In this document: one piece after another, positions 27,033 to 40,300 of the stretch
Numbering within the stretch: position 1 is the first letter of the stretch
Layout of the letters: each line of letters starts with the position of its first letter
DNA from: Echinococcus granulosus
Taxonomy: Eukaryota; Platyhelminthes; Cestoda; Cyclophyllidea; Taeniidae
Assembly: GCF_000524195.1 (NCBI RefSeq)
Contig: NW_020170385.1
Span: forward strand, 947,898 to 1,011,897
Direction: 5' to 3'
Length of the DNA stretch: 64,000 bases
The notes under the pieces: generated by a model
The model's input: only the letters and a program-made list of their open reading frames with translations
Told to the model about the DNA's origin: nothing
The model's database searches: none
Position numbers and translations under genes: made by a program

Positions 27033-29840
27033 GTGAGTGGCCAAAGCAAAAAAAGAGCGAGAAAAGTTGTGGCAAGGAAAAATACTAACAAATTATGAAC
27101 CACACCAGTTCGTGCGCTCACAAATTCACGTTTCTCACCCGTTCATTCCCCGCGCCAACATCCGGTCCACCAAACAAATAATAAGTGCTAATTTATAACC
27201 GTGTGAGGAAAACGTGCTATCGATGTTTTTCATTCCACCTAATGCCACCGGGTAAGAACTTCTAAACAAGCCATTTTTTAACAATGAATGCAACTTATAG
27301 CACTTATAATGGATTGCCGCAAAAAGTAAAAATAATGATAATTTACAAATAAAGACCTGGAAGCGTTTTTTGAAAATCTTCGCCATTTACTTACCCTTCT
27401 TGAGTAGAGCCAATATGAGGGAGCTTGATTGCAAATTGTCGTTAAGTATTTTTCCATTTCTGCTCAACGCAACATAAGCAAAGTGTATTGTAAACATTCT
27501 GAATGAACGAAGAGTTTTTTTGCTAAAACAAAACAAGCAAAGCCAAAGAACAAGCCCGTTTTGCATTCTCGACTGCTGTAGTGAATGTAGGCAGCTCAGG
27601 ATTTAACAGACGTTTCGGCATAGCAGTCATCACGCACTCAAACTTGACTGTTGTCAACCCTACTTCAATACAGAAGTAGCGAACGTGCCACTGCATTATT
27701 AATGTACCTCTTACGTATCGTGGGCCGTAGTCTGTTTGATAATACAAATGAAAATACAGTTGTATCTGTACTGAATCTGACTTTTTCCCGCAATCCTTAA
27801 CAATAACTGATTGGTATAACGTCAAGATGATCGGAAAAAAGTTTGCCTTCAAAATGATCTACACAATTTGGCACCCCCTGCTCCAACAGGGTTTGCCAAT
27901 GTTACCATCAGATTGGACGCAAAATCGTTTTTTAGGTCGGAGTTATACTTACTCCAGGTGAGGGGCTTTACGAACAGTACGACGCAAATTGGCGTACCAG
28001 CCGGTCCCAGGCGGTGAACAGCACTTTGTCGCCTGTAACGCCTCTAGCGAACGCCAAAAATTCAAAGAGGGAGCAACAGAGGTCCGTGGGAGAGAACAAA
28101 CACTTAGCGCTTGATTTATTATCCCTCTGCTTGTGCAAAGGGCGATCGGTATAGCCTGCCGACCGGCCACCCTGTCTATTTTCCACTCAGAGGACTGAAA
28201 ACGGTGGGAACTCTCTGACACGCAGACTGTTTCTCTATATTGTAGTCCGTCTTCAATAACAATAGCATATATGTGCCCCCACTTGCTAGTAAAGAAAGTA
28301 GGAAAGAACCACTCTCACTCATCACACAAGCAAGGTATGGGTTATAGCTTAAAAATAGAGACTTTCTTCTGGCCCAAAGTTGCAAAAAGCAACCATGACA
28401 CAAGAATTGCTACCATTTGAAACACCATTTTTCGGATTTATGCATAACGTTTTGGTTCCCGGACAAAAAACAACAATAATTAGGTATGAAACTCTCAAAG
28501 TCAAGATCCAATACACATCATGCAAATTCTTGTTAAGGGTAGTCCCATCTATCTAGTTTTTAGAGTGAGTTTGTAAGTGCACCAACCCGTACCTAATTTC
28601 AGTGAACCACCCAGCACCACATCTCATTCCCATTTTAAACAAAGTCATTACCAACTTTTATAAACTTGTAGTTAGGCGACCTATAATATTGAGGTTACTG
28701 CGAGTTACGCCGCTACCTTTCCAATGCAATTTTCTCCTGTGTGAGTCAATGACTTAAGGAAAAGGGATGATCTAGAGAAGGGGTTAGAGTTGGTCACCAA
28801 ACTGTTCTCACTAATGTGAATCTCAATAATTAGCAGTGGGGAATTTTCGGAGCAAATAGCTGCCAAAATATATACTGAGCTTTTCAAACAAAGGGCATGC
28901 GTCTGTGCGATGTCTGTAGACAAGTTCAGTTTTGGTTACAGGTCTTTGCTCGATTTGGAGAATGCTTAGAATAATCTTTGCGTCATGCTATGAAAAAGCC
29001 ACACCAAAATACTAACAAGACAGGAGAGCATTTCCACCACCATCAGAGACGGCAAATGTATTTGAGTTTAAATGTAGCTATTTTGGCGGGATATATTACC
29101 GTAAATAGTGCGAGAAATCAGATCATATTGATTTACCAGTGTCTTACAGTTAGATAGGCACCAGTCTACACAGTTCCGAAACATTTTTGAAATACATGGG
29201 TTTAAAAATACTTAGTGGTTAGGAATTCATTGCATTGCAATTTTTAAAAAAGTGCGGACGCTAACAGTAAGGGACTTAATACCCGCAGCAGCACTAAGAA
29301 CGCAAACCTCGCATAATACGCTCACTTGGTGTTATTAGGTTATAACAGGAAGTTAAACACTATTTCGTAACTCGAAGAATGCATGATGATACATAGGTGA
29401 TAAATTACGCACTCTGTAATAAAGGTAAGTAAAATGAGCTACAATTGATGACTCACACAGCAAATTGACAGCTCTGTCTGGGAAGGATCGACAACACAAC
29501 AAAGTCACTAAATACAAAAATTGTACTTAATGGCAAGCTTGATTCTAACTGGTGTAGCGAATTCCTTATGATAGTATGAAAGATTTCGTGATCTAGCTTG
29601 CATGTATATATATTTAAATTGAAATCAGAGCTAATAAAGGGATTTATGTAAGTACTTTCCCTTCCTAATCCTCCATGAAGAGTCCCAGAGCTCGCTTTTC
29701 ATTGGTCTACTATAGATGTCATTGCCTTTGCGTTTCACACTAGAAACCTGATTTCTCACTGTAAGAGGGGTCTTTCGTTTTCATTTTCCATGGATCAGCC
29801 TCGATCGGTATTCCCAACTAATCATAATGATTCAGTTTAG
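27033..29840 (+). other. Proposed intron 1 / upstream region of synaptophysin
   Basis: No coding exon could be supported. A GC-richer minus-strand open frame (27,949-28,221) is present without recognisable motifs. The rest is AT-rich. Confidence 0.35.
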
Positions 29841-31010
29841 TCTACTGGATATGACGTTATGAAGGAACCTCGAGGGTTTGTGAGAATTCTGCAGCTGGTT
29901 TGACATATATTTTGATGTATTCATGGTATAGCTTTTCGCCATTTTTGCATTTGCATCTACAATCAGCTTCTATGGACACATACAGATATGTATTGGGCAC
30001 CCTTGTAATTCTTCAGCGGTAGTTTTGACGTTCCCTTACCCATTTGCGTGAGTTTATATTGCGACGCTTATTTATACCTAGACTGTCTTCTCTGAAAATA
30101 CCCGATTCCATTCGTCCACTTGATTTCCCGCTCTATGGGGACTTCTCATCTGGCGCGCAGTTTTTTGTATTTGTCGGAGTTATAACAGCTCTATATTGTG
30201 TTGGAGCTCTAGTCCTATACACTGTCTTCGTTGACAAATACGAGTCGAATGTGTTTTTTAGAAAAGTGGTAGGCCTGCTTCTGCCATTTTACCCTGTAGG
30301 ACTTCGGATTGAGCACTTTTATCGTTCTCTTGTGGTTCATTGCTTCCACAATTTGGGCGAGGAACGTTGACCAGCTAAAGCGTTACACGTCTGAGGGAGT
30401 TATCAAAAGGGAGCTATGCCAACACAAAGATTGCGAAATAGAAGCTCCACAAGGATATGCCGGATTAAGCATATCCTTGGTATGTCTTAAGACATTAGAT
30501 TTGACTGCATATAAAGTGCTCACGTTAGCTCAAGTAAAGTCTGCAGATTTTACAATATTATTGGTCTTGAAGCACGGATTTTTATGCAGAATGTTTAGTC
30601 CCATCTTTTACGCTCATTTTTAAGGTGTGCAGCCAAAGACATTTTTCAAAGCAGCTATTATTTGGTTGTACTCCAATTGACTTGTGCATGCATTAGCTCT
30701 ATTCGTCTCATAGATAACTTTGACATTTACTAATATTGTCTCTATCGTTGTTCAAAGTAAAAGCCTTTTTTTTGTGAAACTCAACACGAATCAATTAGTC
30801 CAAGTACACTTTACTAATAGAACGAATATTTATCTTCCCACTCTCTTAATGAGCTCCGGCCTCTATATTAAGGTATTTGGTTTCTCCAATGTTGCACTCT
30901 GGGCCGCGTCACTTTGGTTCCTGTGGAAGGAGACCCCCTGGTTTCGCCGTGAGAGCGATCCTTTGCGACATGATCCCGTCTTACCCGAAGTTGACGGCGC
31001 TCCTCTGTAG
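29841..31010 (+). CDS. Synaptophysin family synaptic-vesicle membrane protein
   Basis: Exons: 29841-29897, 29932-30047, 30082-30268, 30300-30479, 30873-31010 (stop TAG), with phases 0, 2, 0, 0. Introns are 34, 34, 31 and 393 nt. The translation matches the synaptophysin/synaptoporin (MARVEL) fold throughout: KEPRGFVRILQL before helix 1; a first lumenal loop with a Cys pair, an NSS glycosylation site and the FPYPF motif; then YGDFSSGAQFF leading into helix 2. Helix 3 contains LLWFIASTIWA. The second loop has two cysteines (CQHKDC). Helix 4 is followed by FLWKETPWF. Known role: an abundant four-pass vesicle protein that binds synaptobrevin. The cytoplasmic tail is short and lacks the Tyr-Gly-Pro repeats of vertebrate synaptophysin. 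An in-frame ATG lies at 29,859, but the frame runs upstream to an AG at 29,840, so an earlier first exon is likely (see 27,015). Confidence 0.88.
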
Positions 31011-34000
31011 GCGAATGCTGGGCAGCACATACATTCCTTGATTTGACCAGATTTTTCCTGTCTCGTGGATTCGTTATACTCCTTTTCCTTATTTACGCAC
31101 ATGGCCGTTTTGCAGTTGTGGTTTTTCTAGTGCTTATGAGGTACGGTTAAATTATATCCTTTCAAAAGTGCGATATTTATGCAAAATTGTATATAAGAGC
31201 TCAGATGCGATTTAATTTCTTTGTCCCCTTAGTCTTTAGGGTTGGAGTTAGGAACACAGTCCAGCATTTCACCTCCGTGGATGCTCATTTGAATCAGTGT
31301 TATCATTTCTACAGACAGTGCTTACGCCAAAGGCAATTATGATAGGACCTTCGGTTTTTAGTCCGCCTTCTAGTAATCTTTCGTTCACTATTGAATAGTT
31401 TGAATTTTACTGATAGCGTGTAAGACATTCCCATTACGGGCGTCAAGTAATCTGTCTACCGTATTTGGATTTTTACGAGCCGAGATCTCAAGCATCAGAT
31501 TGCGTCATACTCACTCATTGCAACGTCTCGTGACTTTTGGCGGTTTAAGTGGTTGGTGGAGCTGCTGCTTTGCTCAAAGATGGTAATTTTGCCGCAGCGT
31601 AACGGATAAATCTGTGCAAAACGGGCTTAAGTGCGGCGATCGGATACAAAAGCTAAAGTTGTTGTCCGCGCGTTCGTAGGAACATTTGCACAGGTGTTTT
31701 AAGATAATGACGAGATCGTTTGCCATCTCGGTCGCTCAGGTGGGTAGGTAAGTCATCCGCGTTGCAATATTTGAAGACTTAAATCCTTTAATCCCACTAG
31801 GAAGTAGTTAGACAATCATCTTGACCACGGGTAACAACATAGCTGAGCGGCTTTATGGTTTTGCTCTGTGTTAGTGAAGTTGGGTGTTGTTTCGAATTCT
31901 CCCCCACCGAATTATGTCCATAGAACTAGCAATCTACTCAAAATGACATATAATACGGGTGATTCCCAATTGTCTGGGCAATTTTCGGATGAATTTGTTG
32001 GTCAAGGGTCATTCCTACGCATGTTGACGGGACCTGCAATTCGACAAGTAAATGGAATTTCAAGCATTTAACGATTTTCCGCCCAAAAAACGTTACTGAT
32101 AGTTGATTCTCGGATATAGTCTGTTAGTAATTATTCGTTTCAGTCACTTGTTTAGACCTCGTACACAATAAGATAGTGCTGTCCCATGGAGCACATAACA
32201 GATGTTTTCTTGGGGTGCTAACAAACCCTATTGTCTACGTACGTGGGTGGGTAACTGCTTTCCCAATTTACCCAGCACCCAAGCTGCTGACTCACGAAAT
32301 CCGTTAGTTTTTTTTTTTGTTTAGTGGCCCTTAATGTGTGTGTATTGTATGCGATATTTTAACTACCTGAAGGGGTGAAAGAAAAGTACCACGTAAAAGA
32401 ATATGCTTAGTGGTTGTATGCTGTGGTACAGGTTGCGCATAATACGCTTTCATATACCTCTGAAATTATTAATCTATAGGTTCATAACTCAGGTAAAAGT
32501 TGTACTATGAAGAAAAAAATTAGTTATTTACCGGCTTTCGAACACTCAGGGGAAGTTGTATTTTCAAGAAATTGCGGTAAATAAGTGCATCGGGGCGGCT
32601 TATGTAAAAAATCAAGATCCAAACCAGTGCAGTGTGCCATATTTCATGGGCGGTGTGGCCGTGAATTATGGCTGTTGTGTAGATCAGGGTCGTTACATTT
32701 ATTGTAACGAAGATACCTAATGAATTATCACCTAGCATTATTTGCCTGCTATTTGTTAATCCCATTCAAGATTATTTATGCCTAAAGCCAAGATGTAAAA
32801 TTCAGACGTTGGGTCATTACATGAAGTATGCAGCGTGTGGCGGATTCCAGGGAGCACTCTGTCAGTTTGCAAGCCCAATCGAAAGTCAAGTTAATCGGTT
32901 GAAGTTATTTGCGTAGTACTCCGCCTTTCATGTTAGCTTCGAAGCTTAGGCGGTGGTGGGTTGGCTGCGCGCCTTCAGCGGTACACAAAATAAAAATTGG
33001 TTTTATTGAGCTCTGATGGGTGCCGCATAAGAAAGTAGATTCAATTGAAATACATAGGCTTTACCACCTTTGGGGTATTCTGAGGCCGTTCCTTACCTGT
33101 CGCCGTCTCAGGCATCATCGTACTGGTCACGCCCTTTTGCATTCGTTGCATATAGTCGTTAGGGTAATTATCTTCCTTGCATTATAGTATGCAAAAATCA
33201 GTAACTATCGCTTTCGAAATGTAGCGTCACTTTGACCATTGATAGAGCACCGACAAATCTGCTGTTCATGCATGTTTTTAACACGCCAAGTACATTGAGG
33301 TTGAAATCAGTTCAATCTACTCCATTTATACTTAATGACCTTCAAATCGGGAGACTGACTTTCCAGAATCAGCTTTCCAAAAGTTGATCCCCATGCGGCA
33401 GTAAACGGCAGCCTCTTTGTGCGTTGGTCTTACGTTCAGTGATTCCACGGCGCATTATTGTAGTATGAGATGGCAATTTGCAACCGCCCTCCATCTCAAG
33501 CAACTAGCTTCATGTGCAAAAGCGTGCGCACTGTTGTCATCGTAGTTAAGCTACCAGAACAAGTCTTTGAATCATAACATTCTGCTTAAACGAACTTACT
33601 TTCCTTGGAGCTATGGCCGAGCTAAATAAATCCACTTGCGCATACCCACCACACTGTCAACTCATCTACCGAAGGCCAAATGAATCTGATCTCCGTATTT
33701 GTATGATTAGCTTTGCGATTTATACAATAGCTTTTCCCAGCAAGTGTATTTTGCTAGTCTTCCGCCTTCTTGAGTAGCCACTAGCACAACATGCCCCGAT
33801 TTTCGTGAGTTATGCCAGTTCAACATACAATGATTGAGCTAAATGACACATGAGACTACCACACCGCGGGGGAAATATGGGAGCTATCTATAGCCACAAT
33901 TTAGTAAACTTACTAGTTTCTGTTCTGATAATTATGTATTGGCGAAATTCAGGTCCCGTTGTGAAAGCGGTTTACGAAGTAAACTACTATTTTTGGGTCT

Positions 34001-34318
34001 CGAGATAATGCATATTACAAAGATGAGCCTTACGTTCAAAATAAATTTAGCATCGGTGAAAGGTTTTGACGGTGGTTTGGGACGCGAAACTTCGAATGCA
34101 CGATGTCAATGCTCACTGTGATCGGATAGAGAGTGGTGTAGAAGAGTGAATAAACTCTATTTAAGTTGCGCACTGGCAAACCGTGTTGATGAGGGAAAAG
34201 CAATGAAGAATGGTGTTAAGGAGAAGTGCGGGAGAGTACGGAGGGAATATTTGACGCGCATATACACGGGCTCTGACACACACGCAGGTCAATATTTACA
34301 CACACGATGAAGGGGATC
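31011..34318. other. Convergent intergenic region between synaptophysin and the DHHC gene
   Basis: Carries the 3' ends of two converging genes. I see no further coding exon, RNA gene or repeat family. Short ORFs here have no motif and no splice support. Confidence 0.5.
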
Positions 34319-37300
34319 TCAGTAGGGGTTGGATTTGTCGCGTCCGTTGAGGCCAAGAGAGGAGGCTGAGGGGGTAGAGTAAGAGCCAAGAGACTCGATG
34401 GAAGCGCAGGGTGCGACAGCTCGAGGCGCGAAGAAAGCCGAGAAGCGCCGATCCTCGTCACAGACGGCGTCCAGTGGGGAAGTGGCTTCATTGTCTAGGA
34501 CAGCAGGGCAGCACACAACTTGACATGGCACTCAGAGCAAGCATGACTGGCACGAGACAGTAGGTTTTACATTAACAATGGCACAAAAGCTGTCGTCCTG
34601 GGTCAAGAGGATACCGAGCGAAGAACAGACGTCCAGATTCCCACTTGCAAGCACAAAGTGGAAGCCCTACTTTTGTTGCGAGTATTTGGCTTTACCTACG
34701 CATTGCTGAAGAGACTAGATATTTGGCCGAACTTATTTTTCACGTTTATTTCGATATTGTCTCAGTAGGACTAAAAGCAGTAATGTTCAGCCGGAACTGC
34801 TCATACGAAAACAGTGGACTGGGAGCAATATTTAACTAGGAAAGATAGCTTGAAACCGATGTTTAATCGCTTGTATGAATGTTGAAAGGGGTTCGATATT
34901 GTAAGTTGCAGATGCTAAACGCACATCAATATCGGTGACGAGGGGCTTTAGTGTTGTTCTCCCAAGGCAACGGTGCTACTTAAGGGAAATAGTAACAGCA
35001 TTTAAAACCAATCAGTGAACTGCAACACTGTTAAGGTGCGTCCATTTAATGTTCGCTATACTTCTTGAGAAATTGACTTCTTTGTCCAGAAAAGTGTAGG
35101 TTCTTGAATCAACCAATTTCAGGAATACCGCCATCGTCGTCCACTTATACAAAACCACTCTTCCAGTGGGGGGGGGGGAAGTCAGAGGGCGTAATCCCGT
35201 TATAGCCATAAAGTATACATGCAGGCATCTGCAATTAAAATCCATTAAAATATTAGTAGAACAGGCGTTATCTCATACAGACTGATACCAGTAGCGAGGG
35301 TTACTGTGTTAAAACCAAAACTCCGCGTCGTTAGTGGAAACCAAAGCAAACTAATACAAGCGATTATGTTTGGCGAAATAATAAACAGACAAATTATAGC
35401 GGCATGTTCACAACCACCCGAATAGCACACTCTTCATTAACCTTCCATGGTACGAAGTGCAAAAATATACGTGAAAGCAGAAGCTGACAACCGAAAAAGT
35501 AATTACTACCGTGTGAGCAGGCGCAATTAGGCCGGAGGGGGACGCCGGGCACGAAGTGTCGCGAGCTGAAAGGTGGCTGCACAAGGGCAGTCGATGGAAA
35601 AACTGCATTTTCGATCCCTCCAGTGCGCGATAAGGACATGTAGGCGCCACCACGACCGCTGCCCCCACCAATACCATTCTGGTAGCATGCCGAGTCCACG
35701 TTCCTGCCTTCGCTTCTGCCGCAACTTATGGCTTTTGCAACGGAATTGGAGACATCCGCACCGCCGTTCTCGTAGAGGTTGCAATGAGACCTCAACTAAA
35801 TATTGAATGACAGCATGCCAGTGGTTGTAAAAGTGAGACTATCAAATGCAATCGATTCCACAATTGGGATCGGCACCTTTACAAATCATAATAATGAACC
35901 TAGTTCTGAAGTTCGGACAAGTTTAAAGCTGAGTGTATTCCTTTGTCACATCATAAACACAAGGCCAGTTGTAAAGTATTATTTGCCTCATTAGACAATT
36001 TCGGAAATGTAATCGCAACAACAAATAGACAAGAAATTAGGTGAGAAGAATGCCTGCCATATTTGTTAAAAACGCGGAAAGGTATATAAAAGTACGAGCG
36101 TTAGAGCATAAAAAAGTCTGAAAGTACCATGAAAAATTTAACTATTTAAATACTAACCACAATTGCAGATTACAACATACAACGCCCAAATCTGACCGTA
36201 AGAAATGACGTGTGTAGCGAAAGCACTACACTACATCACAAAGTTCAAGTTAAGTGAAGAGGAAAAGTAACTGCGTGCTATAAAAGCGAGAGTACACACA
36301 AGTGCATGCATTTGGCATGGTGAAAGAATATGCGCAGCCAGCTACGGTGGATGCATAACAATACGATGTGCACACGTTCAGGTAAAGAGATTTCCAGTCA
36401 GTGAAGTGATACATGATCCACTGGATTAGTCACATTCAATAAGCTTCATTGAGGCAGGCACAGAACACGAAATGTTTTTGTATTTTTGGTGCGAGGCGGT
36501 TGTTTTATTTGGATGGCATGCAATCTGCAAAATCATCACCTTTATCTAGTAAAGGAGAAAAATAATGATTTGATATAAACAATGTCTTTGTAATGATTGA
36601 AAATCTCTGCAAAGTTATCCACCTGAATGCTACCATCGCCGCCGTGTACAAAAAGATGTTAGTACATAGAAAGTTGTACAAAAATGTAGGCGCGTAGCAT
36701 ACTTATCATCTCAAGAGTTTGCGTAAAAAACCAAAGACAGATTGTGTGCCTAAACCATGCAATTTAAAAATGCCAGAGTGCCAAATCCGGTTCACGTCTT
36801 GGCCACAAAAAGCATCAAATTTAAACGCTTGGGAAGAACCCAGCTCTATTTGGCAATATTTAATAAAAAAGACAGTGCAAGGAAAAGCAATCATGGCTGC
36901 ACACCACTTGCTTCTCACCAGAACACAATGCGTATATGTAGGATCCACTAAGGCTCCACTACGCGAACAAATTGTAGACAATTATATCGTATTTCACGTG
37001 ACCCTGCTTCCTCAAGAAAAATGTCTGCAACCCGATTAGAAATAAGCAAAATTGAAAATGAGAGAAGAATTGATGGATTATACACATTCGCATTGCTACC
37101 GTCAGCGTACAATAGGTTTACTCCTGCAAGTTATACTTAACTCGGACAACTGGATACACACGCCAAACCAGTTTAATCAAGAATGGAAGATACTATCGCC
37201 CCCTGAAATTATGCTTAATGTTCGCGGTTCCGAAAACAACCTCGCATGAAGTTAGTGAAACGCAAAAAGTGGGCTGTATAACCCGTAAAATATGGCTTCC

Positions 37301-40300
37301 CGCATACATCGAGTTAGTGATAACAATAGCAGGTCAGGGTTCAATAGTTTTATTGAGTGTAATTCCTTTCCGAAAGTAGTTTGTAATACAACTGGCGAAT
37401 AACTTAGGGGTGCTGACTGTTTAACCAAAGCCAAAACAGTGTGTCATGCAATTCGCATTCAAAGCGACACTGCATTATAGATATGAGTTTTCCTGCATTA
37501 GTCAGGAGAATCATAGTCGGGCGGGCGAAGCGTACCGCGCAAAAACATGGTGATACATCAACTGGATATATCCTTCAAGGACTCCCCCAAAAGTGGCATA
37601 CGTTTATCGGCTTCCCTGTGATAATGCCTCGATTGCCTTAATTAAAAATGGAACATCTACTAATATACTTCAAATGAAAAAAAATCGCACTAACCTACGT
37701 CTGCACGAATGAAGGCATTATTTACGACTGCAAGTGATGTATAGATTTCAGGGTGGTGTAGAGAAAAAAGTGGAAATTCGCCGTAAAAATACGCGAAGAA
37801 AGATAAAACGCAAAATTGGCATATCGAAAAGTGGCCAAACAACCAAGAGATCGAAGACTGATATCCTGGCAGAAGTTACATTCACAGGAAGTGTGTGCTT
37901 CGAGTACTGAAGGGAAGCGAAAGCGATATGAACTAAACTCTGCTGGTGCTATTTGAGTTTCATGGGCTGCAAAGGGTGAGGTGATGGTGCCGGCGCTGGC
38001 ACCACTGAGCATACTACTGACCTCGGTTCCTGTCGCCTCGATGCCACCACCATGCGCCTGCGCCGTTTCTCTGACAGAGTGAGCCATCGCAACACCCCTT
38101 ATAGCAGAGGCAGCGGGACTAGCAGTCAGTGTGCCAACGCTCAAGTCATCACCAACGATCCTCCCGGGGGTAGCGAGACGGTTTAACGTGCCCAGAGACG
38201 CTGCATCCTTGTTGCTCCATTTTGACGGGCTCAGTGCTCGAGAGTCACCACCTTGCGCACGCAAGGAAGGACTGTTGTTCGACTGTAGAAGGCAATTACG
38301 GAAGGGGAATAAAAATAAGTTGTGAGAAGTATGTCTTGACGGTTGACTAAACTAAAACAGTTAATATCTTTGGAGAATATCTGCTAAGCCGATTCAGGAA
38401 CATGTGGCAGTTCATATTCGAGAAAGGAAAAAGGTCACCTACGGTCACGAAAAGGATAGTAAACCCCTGAAATGGTTCTTCGGAAAAGGAGTTTTAACAA
38501 GCATGTAATTCCTAAAAAAACAAGTTAACATATTGGTACCATTTCAGAAGTCATCGAAGTCCAAATAAACTATTTATTGCATGATAACGCATTTTACACG
38601 CTTTGACTAAAATTAAACAGGGTCAAAGACACTTTGGGGAAAAGAAATTGGGAAGTTTTATCTGGGGTTCTTTATGACAAATAAGCAATGCGACAGCTGA
38701 TGAGTGGGAATAAAAAGGAAATGCAATAAATCATTGATATCTTTAAACATGCAATATCCAAGGTGCACCTTATTTACTACTAAAATGTTGTATTGGAGGG
38801 ATCGATAAATGCATAATTGGAACAGTATTCACCAATTATCTTAAAGACAGGACTTAACCTTGGTTCCCTTAGTGATCGGGTAAAGGAGAGGCTCCACAGT
38901 GACCGGTCTGTTATCCATAGTTTGAGACAAAAATTTATTTCCCGGAATAGTCTCAGCCTGGTCATCACCAGTGGGTCCAAGCAGGGGCCGCCCACTGGCA
39001 CCGGTCGGCACATTCCGCAAAAATCGACTACCATTCACGGAGGTCAAGTGGATCTGATCCCTAGCTTCCAAGGCCACATCATTTCTCTTATTGATTTCCC
39101 AACGCCTGTACATTTTTCGCTTCATCTCCTTTAGTTTAATCATCTCTTTCACTGAGCCGGTGTCAATATGACTGAAAGAGGTCAAAGATTAACTTAGCAC
39201 TAAAAGAGTTTTGCACTACCTGATCCATGTCATATATTAGTTAATGTGATTGGTATGGGGCAGGAATAGACTACAGATAAGGTTGCGAAAAATTGAGAGA
39301 CCAGTTTAACAAGAGGTAGCTACAGATTAGCTGTCCAAGTGAAGTGCTCTTGTAAATTTGTACTTTAAACAGGTATTCAAAAATGTACGAAAACACCATG
39401 CATGCTAAGGTAATGTAAATGGAAGCACACTCCAGTTATAGCGTTTCTTTAATTACGCAACAAAGAACACATGAAATATAGAAAAGACTGAGGACATTTT
39501 AAACAGCATAAAATCAATAAAAACTCATATTTCGCAGAGAATCAGATTTCCAATGTAGAGTAATAGTTAACTTAAGAAAACTACGCACTGAAATTCTTAT
39601 TGATGTTCTGGAGTTCACGATTTGAAGCCTTAGGCCTCGCTCACTTAAGTGGTGTTATGAAACCTCTAATAACAACTAAAGAAATGACAAACAAAACACG
39701 ATGTAGGGATTATATGACCTGAGAAAAACATGGGCCTACTCACGATGGGTACTCGGAGCTACAGCACAATTGAAGCCAGTGATTTGAGCAGCCAACAAAA
39801 TAAGGGTTTGATTTCGATGGAAACTTTTTTGTCACCTAAAAAATTATTCAACTAGTAAGAAATCTCCCTTTTTCAGACAGGACTAAAAACAATGCAGCTT
39901 ACGTGTTCATTGGTAGTTAAACCCTTCGAAAGTATGCCGACGTGAAACATGGTGAGACTGAAGACCGGCAAAAAGATCATTCCGATCAAGGTCATGAGAA
40001 CAATACTGATGAAACGTGTCAAAGAAACACAGAATTGGAAGAGCCCATAGAAATCATTTGCAAGCGAGGCGATGAAACAGTTTCAATATGAAAAGAAAGT
40101 AATCTGGAAAAATAAATTGACATACACTTAAGAAGTTAACGAGCTTGTGCCAAATTTAAAGACTGTGCAGAAAAGCAGATAAAAAGACCTAACCAAGCCT
40201 GTTCTCAAAATTTTAAATTATACACACGAAATAATAGTTCTGACCGGTTTGGTATTTTTTCAAAAGGATACGCTATAATGTTTGTGTAGTGCTTCATTGG

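Noticed and set aside
36706..37039. ORFs open on both strands in a DHHC intron
   Set aside because: Neither translation continues the DHHC protein in phase, and no family was recognised.
40006..40103. Extension of DHHC exon 5 upstream to the CAG at 40,104
   Set aside because: In the phase required by exon 4 that frame meets a stop; the acceptor at 40,006 gives the correct phase and a direct match to the family.
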